Of a DNA stretch of 64,000 bases, positions 54,656 through 63,056 are shown in pieces. The notes under the pieces were generated by a model. It had not been told where the DNA came from, ran no database searches, and saw nothing but the letters and a program-made list of their open reading frames with translations. The position numbers and the translations under genes were made by a program. This DNA is from CAZSDU01 sp964605775 (GTDB taxonomy: Bacteria; Bacteroidota; Bacteroidia; Bacteroidales; FEN-979). Location: positions 124,001-188,000 of the forward strand of contig CAZSDU010000002.1 in the NCBI GenBank assembly GCA_964605775.1, given 5' to 3'. The number at the start of each line of letters is the position of its first letter. Within the stretch, counting starts at the first letter, position 1.

Positions 54656-56146
54656 TTAAATATTGAATTTTTCTGCAATTTTTTTCAGATTCTTTCCTAA
54701 TTCATTAAGGTTGTCTGCTGCCATCTGGGTTTGTTTTGTCCCGATTACGTTCTGCTCGCTTGCTTGTTTGATGTTTTCCATAGCAGGTACGATCTGATTC
54801 ATCCCGGCCATTTGTTGTTGACTTGAGGAGGAAATCTGAAGGGCAGACTCAGCAGCTTCATTGACGGTTTCAGTAAGTGATCCGATTGCATCTCCGCTTT
54901 GTTCCGCTAATTTACTTCCTGCTTCAACGGCTTTCGCCCCTTGTTCAGTAGCCATTACAGCCTGGCTGACTGCTTTCTGAATATCATTCAGGATTTCTTT
55001 GACCTGGTTGGTCGCTTGTTTGGATTGTTCAGCAAGGCTCCTGATTTCCTGGGCAACAATAGCAAATCCACGTCCGTGGTCTCCTGCCTTGGCAGCTTCG
55101 ATGGCGGCATTTACGGCGAGAAGGTTTGATTGATCAGCAATATCATTCACGGATGAAGTAATTTCTCCGATCATACGGCTTTGTTCCGATAGCTTGACTA
55201 CACTTTCAGAAACAAGTTCCATCTGATGATTGATCCGCATCATTCCTTCAATGGTTTCCGTTACAGAAGTTTGTCCGTCCTGTGCTGCAGCAGCAGCTTT
55301 TTGTGCATTTTCGAGCAATTTGTTGGCTTTTTGGCTGGTCATTTGGGCTGTTTGCCTTACTTCTTCTATAGTAGTCGTGGTTTCTGTTACAGCCGTTGAC
55401 GTTTCGGTGGCCCCAGTGGAAACCTCCGTTGCGGTGGTTAGAATTTCACTGGCTGAGGTGGTAAGAATACTAATTCCCTCCTGAATTTCCCGGCTGAGCT
55501 GACGAAACATGCTGATTATCCAGAAAACCATGAAAAGGCAAATAAGCAGGGAAGACCCACCCAATAGCAGTATCGTCAGGTTGATGCGACTTGCCATGTT
55601 ATGTGAGTTCAGAGCAGCCTGGTTTGATATTTCTTTTTCCTTCTTGCCAAGGTGATCAAAAATGTTACGGAATTTCTCAAATAATTCATTCTGAATGCCA
55701 CTGCTGAGCAGTCTTGCCTCTTCAATTTTTCCTTGGTGAATCAGGTCGATTTGCTTAATCCTGTTGATTCTGTAAGAGTCAAGCAGGGTCTTTGCTTCAT
55801 TGATTTTTTCCCGGTCTTCAGGATAATTGTTGAAATACTCAAAAAGTTCTGAGAATAAAACATCATTTTCTTTGGCCATGGCTTTTATATCAAACTCAGC
55901 TTGTTGCTTCATCTCAACATTATTCGTCATCATCATTTCCATCATCAGGGTGCGATTCCTGTTCTGGTTTGCCTTGGTTTCCATGATCGTTTCCGTAATC
56001 TGAAAAGATTCAATGAGGTGTTGTTGTGTTTGGATAATGTTTTTTAAACTCAAAAAGGCGGTTAATACCACAATAAGCATTAATATGAAAATCAATCCAA
56101 AACCAAAAAAAAGCCTTTTACGGGTACTACCTTGTGATGCTTTCAT
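54656..56146 (-). CDS. Methyl-accepting chemotaxis-type receptor (MCP)
   Basis: The 496-residue receptor has a first membrane segment (about 11-30), a four-helix-bundle sensor region (about 35-180), a second membrane segment (about 190-212), and a long cytoplasmic coiled coil. The receptor tip has the typical SNLLAVNAAIEAAKAGDHGRGFAIVAQEIRSLAEQS region (about residues 335-375). It would bind CheW/CheA. Only one receptor is encoded in the operon. It has no recognisable ligand motif, which suits a surface- or stress-sensing role like WspA. Confidence 0.93.
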   Translation of the reverse strand: MKASQGSTRKRLFFGFGLIFILMLIVVLTAFLSLKNIIQTQQHLIESFQITETIMETKANQNRNRTLMMEMMMTNNVEMKQQAEFDIKAMAKENDVLFSELFEYFNNYPEDREKINEAKTLLDSYRINRIKQIDLIHQGKIEEARLLSSGIQNELFEKFRNIFDHLGKKEKEISNQAALNSHNMASRINLTILLLGGSSLLICLFMVFWIISMFRQLSREIQEGISILTTSASEILTTATEVSTGATETSTAVTETTTTIEEVRQTAQMTSQKANKLLENAQKAAAAAQDGQTSVTETIEGMMRINHQMELVSESVVKLSEQSRMIGEITSSVNDIADQSNLLAVNAAIEAAKAGDHGRGFAIVAQEIRSLAEQSKQATNQVKEILNDIQKAVSQAVMATEQGAKAVEAGSKLAEQSGDAIGSLTETVNEAAESALQISSSSQQQMAGMNQIVPAMENIKQASEQNVIGTKQTQMAADNLNELGKNLKKIAEKFNI

Positions 56147-56184
56147 ATAAGATCCTCCAAATTAATAAACATAAGAACTATTTT

Positions 56185-56718
56185 TTATTGATCGACCTGG
56201 ATTTGTTTACTTTTGATTAAGGTCTCACCCTGAAGTATTATGAGTCCTTCCTTTGTAATGCCATGAATGTATTCTGTTCCGATACCTGAGATTGGGAATG
56301 GGGTCGGGTTTATTGCTGAGAGGGGTATGGTAACAGTACCCAGAATTTCATCCGTAACGAATCCAAACCGTATGTTCTGATAATCAAATAAAATAACTTT
56401 ATTGAATTCGGTAATGCCACGTTCCGGCAAATTGAAAAACTTTTTTGGATCAATCACCGGAAATATTTTCCCCCTGACATTAATGACTCCCATGATGAAA
56501 GCGAGAGTGCCAGGGACGAGGGTAAGTTCTTTCAAGGATAGAACTTCCTTCACAAACCGTGTTTCTATGCCATACAGCTCCCTGGACAGTAAAAATTTCA
56601 CCAGTAACAATGATGCTTCCTTCTGTCCCTTATTGACATCACGAATTTTCGATAATTCCCTAGCCCTAAGACGAAGGATCTGGTCTTGCTTATTTGGGGT
56701 AATTTCCCTATCCATCAT
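56185..56718 (-). CDS. cheW: CheW-type coupling protein
   Basis: The 177-residue protein has an N-terminal basic stretch, then the CheW fold: LLVKFLLSRELYGIETRFVKEVL, LVPGTLAFIMGVINVRGKIFPVIDPKKFF and GFVTDEILG. It couples the receptor to CheA. It begins at the last base of the cheR stop codon. It is the second of two CheW proteins in this operon, as in wsp operons. Confidence 0.93.
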   Translation of the reverse strand: MMDREITPNKQDQILRLRARELSKIRDVNKGQKEASLLLVKFLLSRELYGIETRFVKEVLSLKELTLVPGTLAFIMGVINVRGKIFPVIDPKKFFNLPERGITEFNKVILFDYQNIRFGFVTDEILGTVTIPLSAINPTPFPISGIGTEYIHGITKEGLIILQGETLIKSKQIQVDQ

Positions 56719-58106
56719 TATTTATACTGGTTTTTTATGAGCAAGTTACAAAATTCTATCATTCTTCCAGCAGTTATCCCTTCAGAATCATTCACAATTT
56801 CCTCATTAGGCATACTTTTTAATATTTCAATGACATTCCGGAAATGTTTGACAGCCATTTTTTGCTGGTTTTTTAATCGAGCCAGGTTGCCCATCTGGTA
56901 ATGCGCCATGATATGACCGGGTTCAAGGTAAATCAATCGTTTCAACATATTTTCAGCCAGTTGAAGTTCATTTGACTCCATCAGCACATGGGCATAAAAA
57001 TAAATGGCCTTTGTATTCATGGGTTCAGTGTCGATCAGGGGTTCCAGGCAAAGCCTGGCCTCCTTCAATTTCCCGTGGTTAGCAAACGATTTGGCAGTTT
57101 CCAGGGGTGGAGGTGAGGATTTTTTTTCATTGCGTATTAAAAGCTTGGGATGTTCACTTTTTTGAAGAACACGGTTTTTTTTTCTATCCCTGACTGAAGG
57201 AGTTTGTGAGGTGGCGAGTTGGGGAGATGGTGAATGGGTGAGTTGGAGGGTTGATTTTTTCTCAGAAATTTTCTGATATACAATTGCATCCTGAATATTT
57301 ACCTGGGTAAACAATTCAAAATACACACTGGAAACTTCCACAGGGCTTGTGATCAGCCAACCTTTCTCTGTGATGGTCTGAAAAAATTGTTTTCCAATCT
57401 TTGCAGCTTGTTCCTTCGCAAAATACATCAGAACATTTCTGCAGAAAACAACATTAATATCATGAAATGGAGTAGTATGAGATGGGAAAATATCATTGGC
57501 CAGGTTCAGATATTCAAACCTGACCATCTTTTGAATTTCTTCTATAATCTGAAATTCCCGGTTCACAGGTTTAAAATATTGCTGAATGCAATCAGAGGGT
57601 GTTTCTCGAAAGGACCATGCGGAATATCTTCCGGAAACAGCTTTTTTAAGAAATTTCCGGTTAAGATCGGTAGCCAGAATACGGATATCCCAATTCAGGA
57701 TATCAGGCATGGAGGCTTTCATCAGCATGGCTATGGTGTAAGGCTCCTCGCCTGTGCAGCAACCCGCGCTCCAGATTCGGATTTTATGGTCTTTATCTTT
57801 TTTTTCTTGAATGATTTCTGGGAGAATGATATTTTGAAATACTTTTAATGTTGCTTTCTCCCGGAAAAAGTATGTTTCCCCAATGGTCAGATGGCTAATC
57901 ATGGTATCGGTAGCTTCCGGTGAGAGGGAGTTGGTCTCAATAGATTGAAGCAAGAACTCTGGGTCTTCCGGAATATTCGCCTCAGATGCAGCGGCCATCA
58001 GAATTTTCTGCATTTCCTTCCATCGCTCAGGAGGGTAATTCAAACCAAATCTACGGTTGAGGGCGGCATTAAGTTGTTGCAGGATTTCTGATGGTAATGG
58101 GATCAT
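56718..58106 (-). CDS. cheR: CheR methyltransferase with C-terminal TPR repeats (WspC-like)
   Basis: The 462-residue protein has the CheR all-alpha N-terminal part (about 10-65), then the SAM-binding domain (about 80-275, with IWSAGCCTGEEPYTIAM and VVFCRNVLMYF). A low-complexity linker leads to three TPR-like repeats (about 335-440; KLKEARLCLEPLIDTEP, LQLAENMLKRLIYLEPG, QQKMAVKHFRNVIEI). It methylates the receptor. The TPR tail is characteristic of WspC and Frz-type systems. Start overlaps the upstream cheW stop by 4 bp. Confidence 0.93.
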   Translation of the reverse strand: MIPLPSEILQQLNAALNRRFGLNYPPERWKEMQKILMAAASEANIPEDPEFLLQSIETNSLSPEATDTMISHLTIGETYFFREKATLKVFQNIILPEIIQEKKDKDHKIRIWSAGCCTGEEPYTIAMLMKASMPDILNWDIRILATDLNRKFLKKAVSGRYSAWSFRETPSDCIQQYFKPVNREFQIIEEIQKMVRFEYLNLANDIFPSHTTPFHDINVVFCRNVLMYFAKEQAAKIGKQFFQTITEKGWLITSPVEVSSVYFELFTQVNIQDAIVYQKISEKKSTLQLTHSPSPQLATSQTPSVRDRKKNRVLQKSEHPKLLIRNEKKSSPPPLETAKSFANHGKLKEARLCLEPLIDTEPMNTKAIYFYAHVLMESNELQLAENMLKRLIYLEPGHIMAHYQMGNLARLKNQQKMAVKHFRNVIEILKSMPNEEIVNDSEGITAGRMIEFCNLLIKNQYK

Positions 58107-58570
58107 TCACCAGGTTTAAGTTTCAATAAAACCTCACTAAGTAAAAGATCATCTTCCAGAGGCAGAAATTTATCAATGTCATAAATCAGGATTAAGCCAT
58201 CATTCCGTTTTAAAATTCCTTCTATTTCAATTCCTTTAAGGACGGATGCAGCTTCAGTGAAATCACTTTCATCCGCCATTTCCACCCCGAGCACAGTATC
58301 CACGGCAAGAATAATGTTTCTTCTGGATGTTCGTGACAGGATAAAACGGTCATCCGGACGAATGGGTAGTTCGGGGCAGGAAAGTCGTCTTCGCATATTG
58401 ATTACCGGAATTATTTCACCCCCCAGATCAAGAATTCCGTGAATGATCAAAGGCGCCTGGGGAAGCGGTGTCACTGCCGCTGCACGGAGAACACGGATAA
58501 CAGATGAAAGGGCAATGGCATATTTCTGATCGTTTAACTGGAAAATAAGAATCTGAACCTTGTTGTCCAT
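58103..58570 (-). CDS. cheW: CheW-type coupling protein
   Basis: The 155-residue protein is a short CheW: ILIFQLNDQKYAIALSSVIRVLRA, PQAPLIIHGILDLGGEIIPVINMRRR and VLGVEMADESDF. It lies 24 bp after the sdaA stop. WspB/WspD-like by context. Confidence 0.92.
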   Translation of the reverse strand: MDNKVQILIFQLNDQKYAIALSSVIRVLRAAAVTPLPQAPLIIHGILDLGGEIIPVINMRRRLSCPELPIRPDDRFILSRTSRRNIILAVDTVLGVEMADESDFTEAASVLKGIEIEGILKRNDGLILIYDIDKFLPLEDDLLLSEVLLKLKPGE

Positions 58571-58594
58571 GGCATTATTTCTTCAGTAGTGGTT

Positions 58595-59800
58595 TTATTT
58601 GATTCCAGATATAGCCAAACCGCCTTCGGCAGTTTCCTTATATATCCTTGGAAGGTCATGACCGGTTTGCATCATGGCCTGCATCACTTTATCGAAACTG
58701 ACCATATGCTGTCCGTCGGATAACAGGGCGTACATATTGGCGTCAAGTGCACGGGCAGCGCCAAAGGCATTGCGTTCGATGCAGGGGATCTGAACCAGTC
58801 CAAAAACAGGATCACAGGTGAGTCCCAGGAAATGTTCCATTGCCATACTTGCAGCATATTCAACCTGTCTTGGGGTGCCACCGAACATTTGTTCTGCTGC
58901 GGCTGCTGCCATTGAGCTGGCGGTGCCGACTTCACCCTGACAGCCAACTTCAGCGCCTGAGATGGAGGCATTGGTCTTGATCAGATTTCCGATTAAGCCA
59001 GCAGTAGCCAGGCCCCTGAGGATTTTCTTATCATTGAAATCATACTGTGTCTTCAGCAAATAAAGAACTGCCGGCATCACTCCGCAAGATCCGCAGGTAG
59101 GCGCTGTTACGATTTTTCCTCCCGCTGCATTTTCTTCAGCAACTGCCAGGGCAAATGCAAAAGTAAATGCTCGGCGTGACAATGTCCCTTTGAAACTTTT
59201 GGCTTTGGTGTAATATGAAGATGCTTTTCGCGGGAGGTTTAGCCGGCCCGGGAGGACGCCTTCGTTTTCAATCCCGCGTTCGACTGCTTCCTGCATGACT
59301 TTCCATACTTCCGAGAGGTAATCCCAGAGGTCAGGATCTTCATGCATTTCCACGAATTCCCATAAAGTTCTTCCATATTCCTCACACCAGCGAAGAATCT
59401 CGGCCATTTTAGTCAGGGAATAGATTTTTTTTGAAGGATCTCTCTGCCCGGTATCGCTAATGTCGCCTCCTCCGATGCTGTATGTAATCCACTCTGTCCT
59501 GACTTCTCCGTTAAGGTCGAGGGCTTCAAATTTCATTCCATTGGGGTGAAGAGGGAGAGCAACGTCTGATTGCCACACTATTTCTGAGGAAATTGGGGAT
59601 AGCTCCTCCTGGAGGACTTTATCGGTCATATGACCTTTTCCTGTGGCTGCAAGACTTCCGTATAACACAACCCTGATTCTATTACTATCAGGGTTTTTCT
59701 TTTTAAAAAATTCAGCGGCTTTTCTCGGACCCATGGTGTGACTGCTGGAGGGTCCGAATCCTATTTTATATATTTCCTTTATCGTCTCCATCCGCATCAT
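58595..59800 (-). CDS. sdaA: L-serine ammonia-lyase (iron-sulfur dependent)
   Basis: The 401-residue enzyme contains the full L-serine dehydratase pattern: IGFGPSSSHTMGP and WITYSIGGGDI in the beta part, and TAPTCGSCGVMPA, GAEVGCQGEVGTA and LTCDPVFGLVQIPC in the alpha part. The conserved Cys residues bind a [4Fe-4S] cluster. It converts serine to pyruvate and ammonia. The start overlaps the stop of the hybrid kinase (ATGA), and 24 bp separate it from cheW, so it is firmly inside the chemosensory operon. Confidence 0.96.
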   Translation of the reverse strand: MMRMETIKEIYKIGFGPSSSHTMGPRKAAEFFKKKNPDSNRIRVVLYGSLAATGKGHMTDKVLQEELSPISSEIVWQSDVALPLHPNGMKFEALDLNGEVRTEWITYSIGGGDISDTGQRDPSKKIYSLTKMAEILRWCEEYGRTLWEFVEMHEDPDLWDYLSEVWKVMQEAVERGIENEGVLPGRLNLPRKASSYYTKAKSFKGTLSRRAFTFAFALAVAEENAAGGKIVTAPTCGSCGVMPAVLYLLKTQYDFNDKKILRGLATAGLIGNLIKTNASISGAEVGCQGEVGTASSMAAAAAEQMFGGTPRQVEYAASMAMEHFLGLTCDPVFGLVQIPCIERNAFGAARALDANMYALLSDGQHMVSFDKVMQAMMQTGHDLPRIYKETAEGGLAISGIK

Positions 59801-61062
59801 TCCATCGTGGGAAGGGTGAAGAAAAAAGTAGCGCCTTTGTCCACTTCAGCTTCAGCCCAGATCTTTCCTCCGTGACGATCAATGATACGACGGCTGGTTG
59901 CCAGCCCTACACCGGTTCCCGGAAATTCATCCTGGGAATGAAGCCGGACAAAGGCAGTGAATAAGTTTCCTGCCAGGTAAGGATTAAATCCGGCGCCGTT
60001 ATCTTTAACATAGATCATGGTCTGATTGTCTTTTTTCATCTTCCCCACATGGATTTCAGGATGGGGTGTTTTTGAGGTATATTTCCATGCATTCCCCAGG
60101 AGGTTTTTCATCACGACCATCAGCAGGCTGGAATCACCCTTGACGATGAGGTCCTCTTCAATGCTCACTTTGACTATACGGTCAGGATTGTCCTGCTGAA
60201 TCCATTCCAGCACCTGCTTTGTGATTTCCGAAAGATCCACTTCTTTTTCAAGAAAATCAATGTTGCCTGAACGGGAGAACTGAAGCAGGTCATTGATCAT
60301 GTCAGTCATGGAATGGATCGTAGTGAGAATGGTATTCAGGTAAGAATTGTCTTCTTCAGAGAATGTTGCTTCATGCTTTTGTTTAAGCAATTGTGTGCTC
60401 ACACTGATGTGGTTCAGCGGTGTCCTGAGATCGTGGGAAATGGTATAGGAAAAAGCTTCAAGATCGCGGTTGGCAGTTGTCAGGTGTTCATTGGATTGCT
60501 GTAGTTGATGCTGGGCTTCAATCAACGCCTTGTTTTGCTCAATGGAAGTTTCGTAAACGGATAAAAGCAGGTCAAGGATTTGTTTCCGCTCAGAATTAAT
60601 GGCATATTTACTTCCTTTGAACATGATTTCAAGCACCATATCCGTGTTACCTGCACTGCGTAATTCACGGTTGGCCAGTAGGTAATTTATTCGGGATAGG
60701 AGATACTTTGCTTCGAAAGGCTTAGTGATAAAATTATCGGCGCCGGCCTGTAATCCCCTGATGATATCCAATGGATCCTGAAGAGAAGTCAACAGGATAA
60801 CAGGGATTTCGTAAAGTTCCGGTGTCGATTTTAATTGCTCGCAGAATTCGTATCCGTCCATCCCCGGCATCATCACATCGCTGATGATCAGCATGGGACA
60901 ACTTTCCAATGCAGCAGTAAATGCTTCATTCCCGGAACTGAATACCTTGACTTTATAACCATGTTCCTTGATGAGGGATTTCACCATGGTCGCTTCGATG
61001 TTGGAATCTTCCACGACCATGATGTATCCTTCCAATTCCCTGTTGCGGAAAAGATGACTCAT
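59797..61062 (-). CDS. Receiver-histidine kinase hybrid (output kinase 2 of the Wsp-like operon)
   Basis: The 421-residue protein has the same arrangement as the protein at 50118: receiver (Asp62), linker with FKGSKYAINSERKQILDLLL, HisKA His210 (TISHDLRTPL) and HATPase (NAWKYTSK, KDNGAGFN, GTGVGLATSRRII). The two are clear paralogues with equal length and no visible gaps, placed at both ends of the operon. The start is 1 bp after the gap stop codon. Confidence 0.88.
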   Translation of the reverse strand: MSHLFRNRELEGYIMVVEDSNIEATMVKSLIKEHGYKVKVFSSGNEAFTAALESCPMLIISDVMMPGMDGYEFCEQLKSTPELYEIPVILLTSLQDPLDIIRGLQAGADNFITKPFEAKYLLSRINYLLANRELRSAGNTDMVLEIMFKGSKYAINSERKQILDLLLSVYETSIEQNKALIEAQHQLQQSNEHLTTANRDLEAFSYTISHDLRTPLNHISVSTQLLKQKHEATFSEEDNSYLNTILTTIHSMTDMINDLLQFSRSGNIDFLEKEVDLSEITKQVLEWIQQDNPDRIVKVSIEEDLIVKGDSSLLMVVMKNLLGNAWKYTSKTPHPEIHVGKMKKDNQTMIYVKDNGAGFNPYLAGNLFTAFVRLHSQDEFPGTGVGLATSRRIIDRHGGKIWAEAEVDKGATFFFTLPTME

Positions 61063-61063
61063 A

Positions 61064-62068
61064 TCAACTCATTTTTGTAACCAAATCGGCCAGACGGCAG
61101 GAATATCCATACTCGTTGTCGTACCAGGAAATGACCTTAACCATGTTACCGCCCAGCACTTTTGTCAATCCTGAATCGTAGATGGAGGAATGTGTATTGC
61201 CGATAATGTCGCAGCTTACCAGGGGCTCATCGAGGTATTCAAGAACACCTTTCATGGGTCCTTCGGCAGCGACTTTCATGGCGGCATGGATTTCTTCTTT
61301 GGTGACTTCCCTGTTAAGTTCACAGGTAAGGTCAACCAGAGATCCATCCGGAGTGGGCACACGTACGGCAAAACCATCCAGTTTCCCTTCCAAGGCGGGG
61401 ATAACGAGGCCAATTGCCTTGGCTGCTCCCGTTTTGGTTGGAATGATGGAAACAGCAGCAGCCCGGGCACGGCGCAGATCCTTATGGGGGGCGTCAAGAA
61501 TGATCTGGTCGTTGGTATAGGAATGGATGGTGTTCATTAACCCTTTTTTGATCCCGAAACTATCATTCAGCACCTTGGCGATGGGTGCCAGGCAGTTGGT
61601 GGTGCAAGAGGCATTTGAAATCAGCTTCATGTCGGGCGTAAGGGTACTTTCATTTACGCCCAGTACAATGGTGGCATCCACATCCTCTTTAGTGTCTGCA
61701 GGGACAGAAAGCAAAACTTTTTTTGCTCCTGCAGCAAGATGTTTGCTCATTTTTTCACGGGTACGGAAGATACCGGTACATTCCAATACAATATCTACGC
61801 CAAGTTTCCCCCATGGCAGGTTGGCAGGATCCTTTTCTGCCATGACTTTTATTTTTTTTCCGTTCACAATCAGGAAGTCACCCTCAATGGCAACATCACC
61901 GGGAAATTTCCCATGAACAGAATCATATTTTAACAGATGTGCAAGCGTTTTTGCATCCGTGAGGTCATTCAATGCCACAACCTCAACATCACTTTTCTTG
62001 AGCAGCGCCCGGAAGGTAAGGCGTCCGATCCGGCCGAACCCATTGATTCCAACTTTAATGTTTCCCAT
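61064..62068 (-). CDS. gap: Glyceraldehyde-3-phosphate dehydrogenase (type I)
   Basis: The 334-residue enzyme has the NAD-binding INGFGRIGR, the catalytic Cys155 in SNASCTTNCLAP, His in MNTIHSYTNDQ, and the C-terminal WYDNEYGYSCRLADLV. It is the glycolytic/gluconeogenic enzyme. It is the first gene of the minus-strand operon, and its stop is 1 bp from the first hybrid kinase start. Confidence 0.98.
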   Translation of the reverse strand: MGNIKVGINGFGRIGRLTFRALLKKSDVEVVALNDLTDAKTLAHLLKYDSVHGKFPGDVAIEGDFLIVNGKKIKVMAEKDPANLPWGKLGVDIVLECTGIFRTREKMSKHLAAGAKKVLLSVPADTKEDVDATIVLGVNESTLTPDMKLISNASCTTNCLAPIAKVLNDSFGIKKGLMNTIHSYTNDQIILDAPHKDLRRARAAAVSIIPTKTGAAKAIGLVIPALEGKLDGFAVRVPTPDGSLVDLTCELNREVTKEEIHAAMKVAAEGPMKGVLEYLDEPLVSCDIIGNTHSSIYDSGLTKVLGGNMVKVISWYDNEYGYSCRLADLVTKMS

Positions 62069-62109
62069 AACTTAAATATTTATCATTGATGAATTAAATT
62101 AATAACCTT

Positions 62110-62117
62110 CAAAAATA
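62110..62117 (-). promoter_or_regulatory. Possible -7 promoter element of the gap-che operon
   Basis: TATTTTTG on the minus strand, about 40 bases before the gap start, fits TAnnTTTG. No convincing -33 box is visible. If real, it would drive the whole operon down to 50118. Confidence 0.35.
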
Positions 62118-62205
62118 AGGATAAAAATCACGCGGGCAGAATCATTGGAAAAATATTTGAAATTCAAAAAAAAAGAGTAGATTTAGGCCACAAATCTGAT
62201 TGTTT

Positions 62206-63009
62206 ATGCAAAAAATATATGTGATTTCCGATGGTACCGGACGTACTGCAGAACAGGCGCTGATGGCAGCCATGACCCAGTTTCCCCGGGTCAGTGTTGA
62301 CATCATCATGAAACAGGAAGTCAGGACGGAGGAACAAATACAGGCAATCATTCAGGAAGTGAGTGAGAACAAAGGGTTTATTGTTCATACGCTTGTCTCC
62401 GAATCCCTGAGGGAAAGCATTTTGAGGATCAGCCGTATCCATAATGTTGACGCCATTGATCTGATGGGGCCACTCTTATCACGCCTTACTCACCACCTGG
62501 CCAACTCACCCACAGAAGAACCCGGTCTTTTCTTCCGCCTGAATAAGGAATATTTTAAACGTATTGATTCCATGCAATTTGCCTTTACCCATGATGACGG
62601 ACAAAGGATTTCCGATTATGAAAGGGCTGAAATTGTATTGGTTGGCGTTTCCAGGACGTTTAAAACACCACTCAGCATTTATCTGGCCTTCAAGGGTTGG
62701 TTTGTGGCCAATTACCCGGTTGTTTTTGGAGTGGAAATCCCTGAAGAACTTGAAAAACTTCCATATGGTCATGTGTTCGGATTGATGACCCAACCCCATG
62801 ACCTGTCCTCCCTGCGAACCGTCAGACAGCAATACCTTGGGGGAAATGCAGGAGATTATTCCTCCCTCGAACAGGTGAGACGTGAGCTGAATTATGCACA
62901 GCATATTTTTAATCAGCATGATTGGCCCGTGGTTCAGGTGACCAATAAACCCATTGAGGAAATTGCCTCAGAAATTCTTGCAATCAAGCGGAGAATGATC
63001 CAGGGTTAA
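62206..63009 (+). CDS. ppsR: PEP synthase/pyruvate phosphate dikinase regulatory kinase-phosphorylase (DUF299)
   Basis: The 267-residue protein has the DUF299 features: IYVISDGTGRTAEQ at the start, DLMGPLLSRL, and the P-loop-like GVSRTFKTPLSIYLA. Members add and remove phosphate on a Thr next to the catalytic His of PPDK or PEP synthase, using ADP and phosphate. I chose ATG 62206; a TTG two codons before is also possible. It is divergent from gap. The target PPDK/PEP synthase is not in the window; the rifampicin-phosphotransferase-like protein is an unlikely substrate. Confidence 0.92.
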   Translation: MQKIYVISDGTGRTAEQALMAAMTQFPRVSVDIIMKQEVRTEEQIQAIIQEVSENKGFIVHTLVSESLRESILRISRIHNVDAIDLMGPLLSRLTHHLANSPTEEPGLFFRLNKEYFKRIDSMQFAFTHDDGQRISDYERAEIVLVGVSRTFKTPLSIYLAFKGWFVANYPVVFGVEIPEELEKLPYGHVFGLMTQPHDLSSLRTVRQQYLGGNAGDYSSLEQVRRELNYAQHIFNQHDWPVVQVTNKPIEEIASEILAIKRRMIQG

Positions 63010-63020
63010 AAAAAAAAGTA

Positions 63021-63028
63021 TATCTTTG
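63021..63028 (+). promoter_or_regulatory. -7 promoter element of pyrG
   Basis: TATCTTTG lies 28 bases before the pyrG ATG and fits TAnnTTTG. It follows directly after the end of the preceding gene. No -33 TTTG is evident. Confidence 0.45.
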
Positions 63029-63056
63029 TTCGCTTTGACAAATCAAGCTGAATCCC

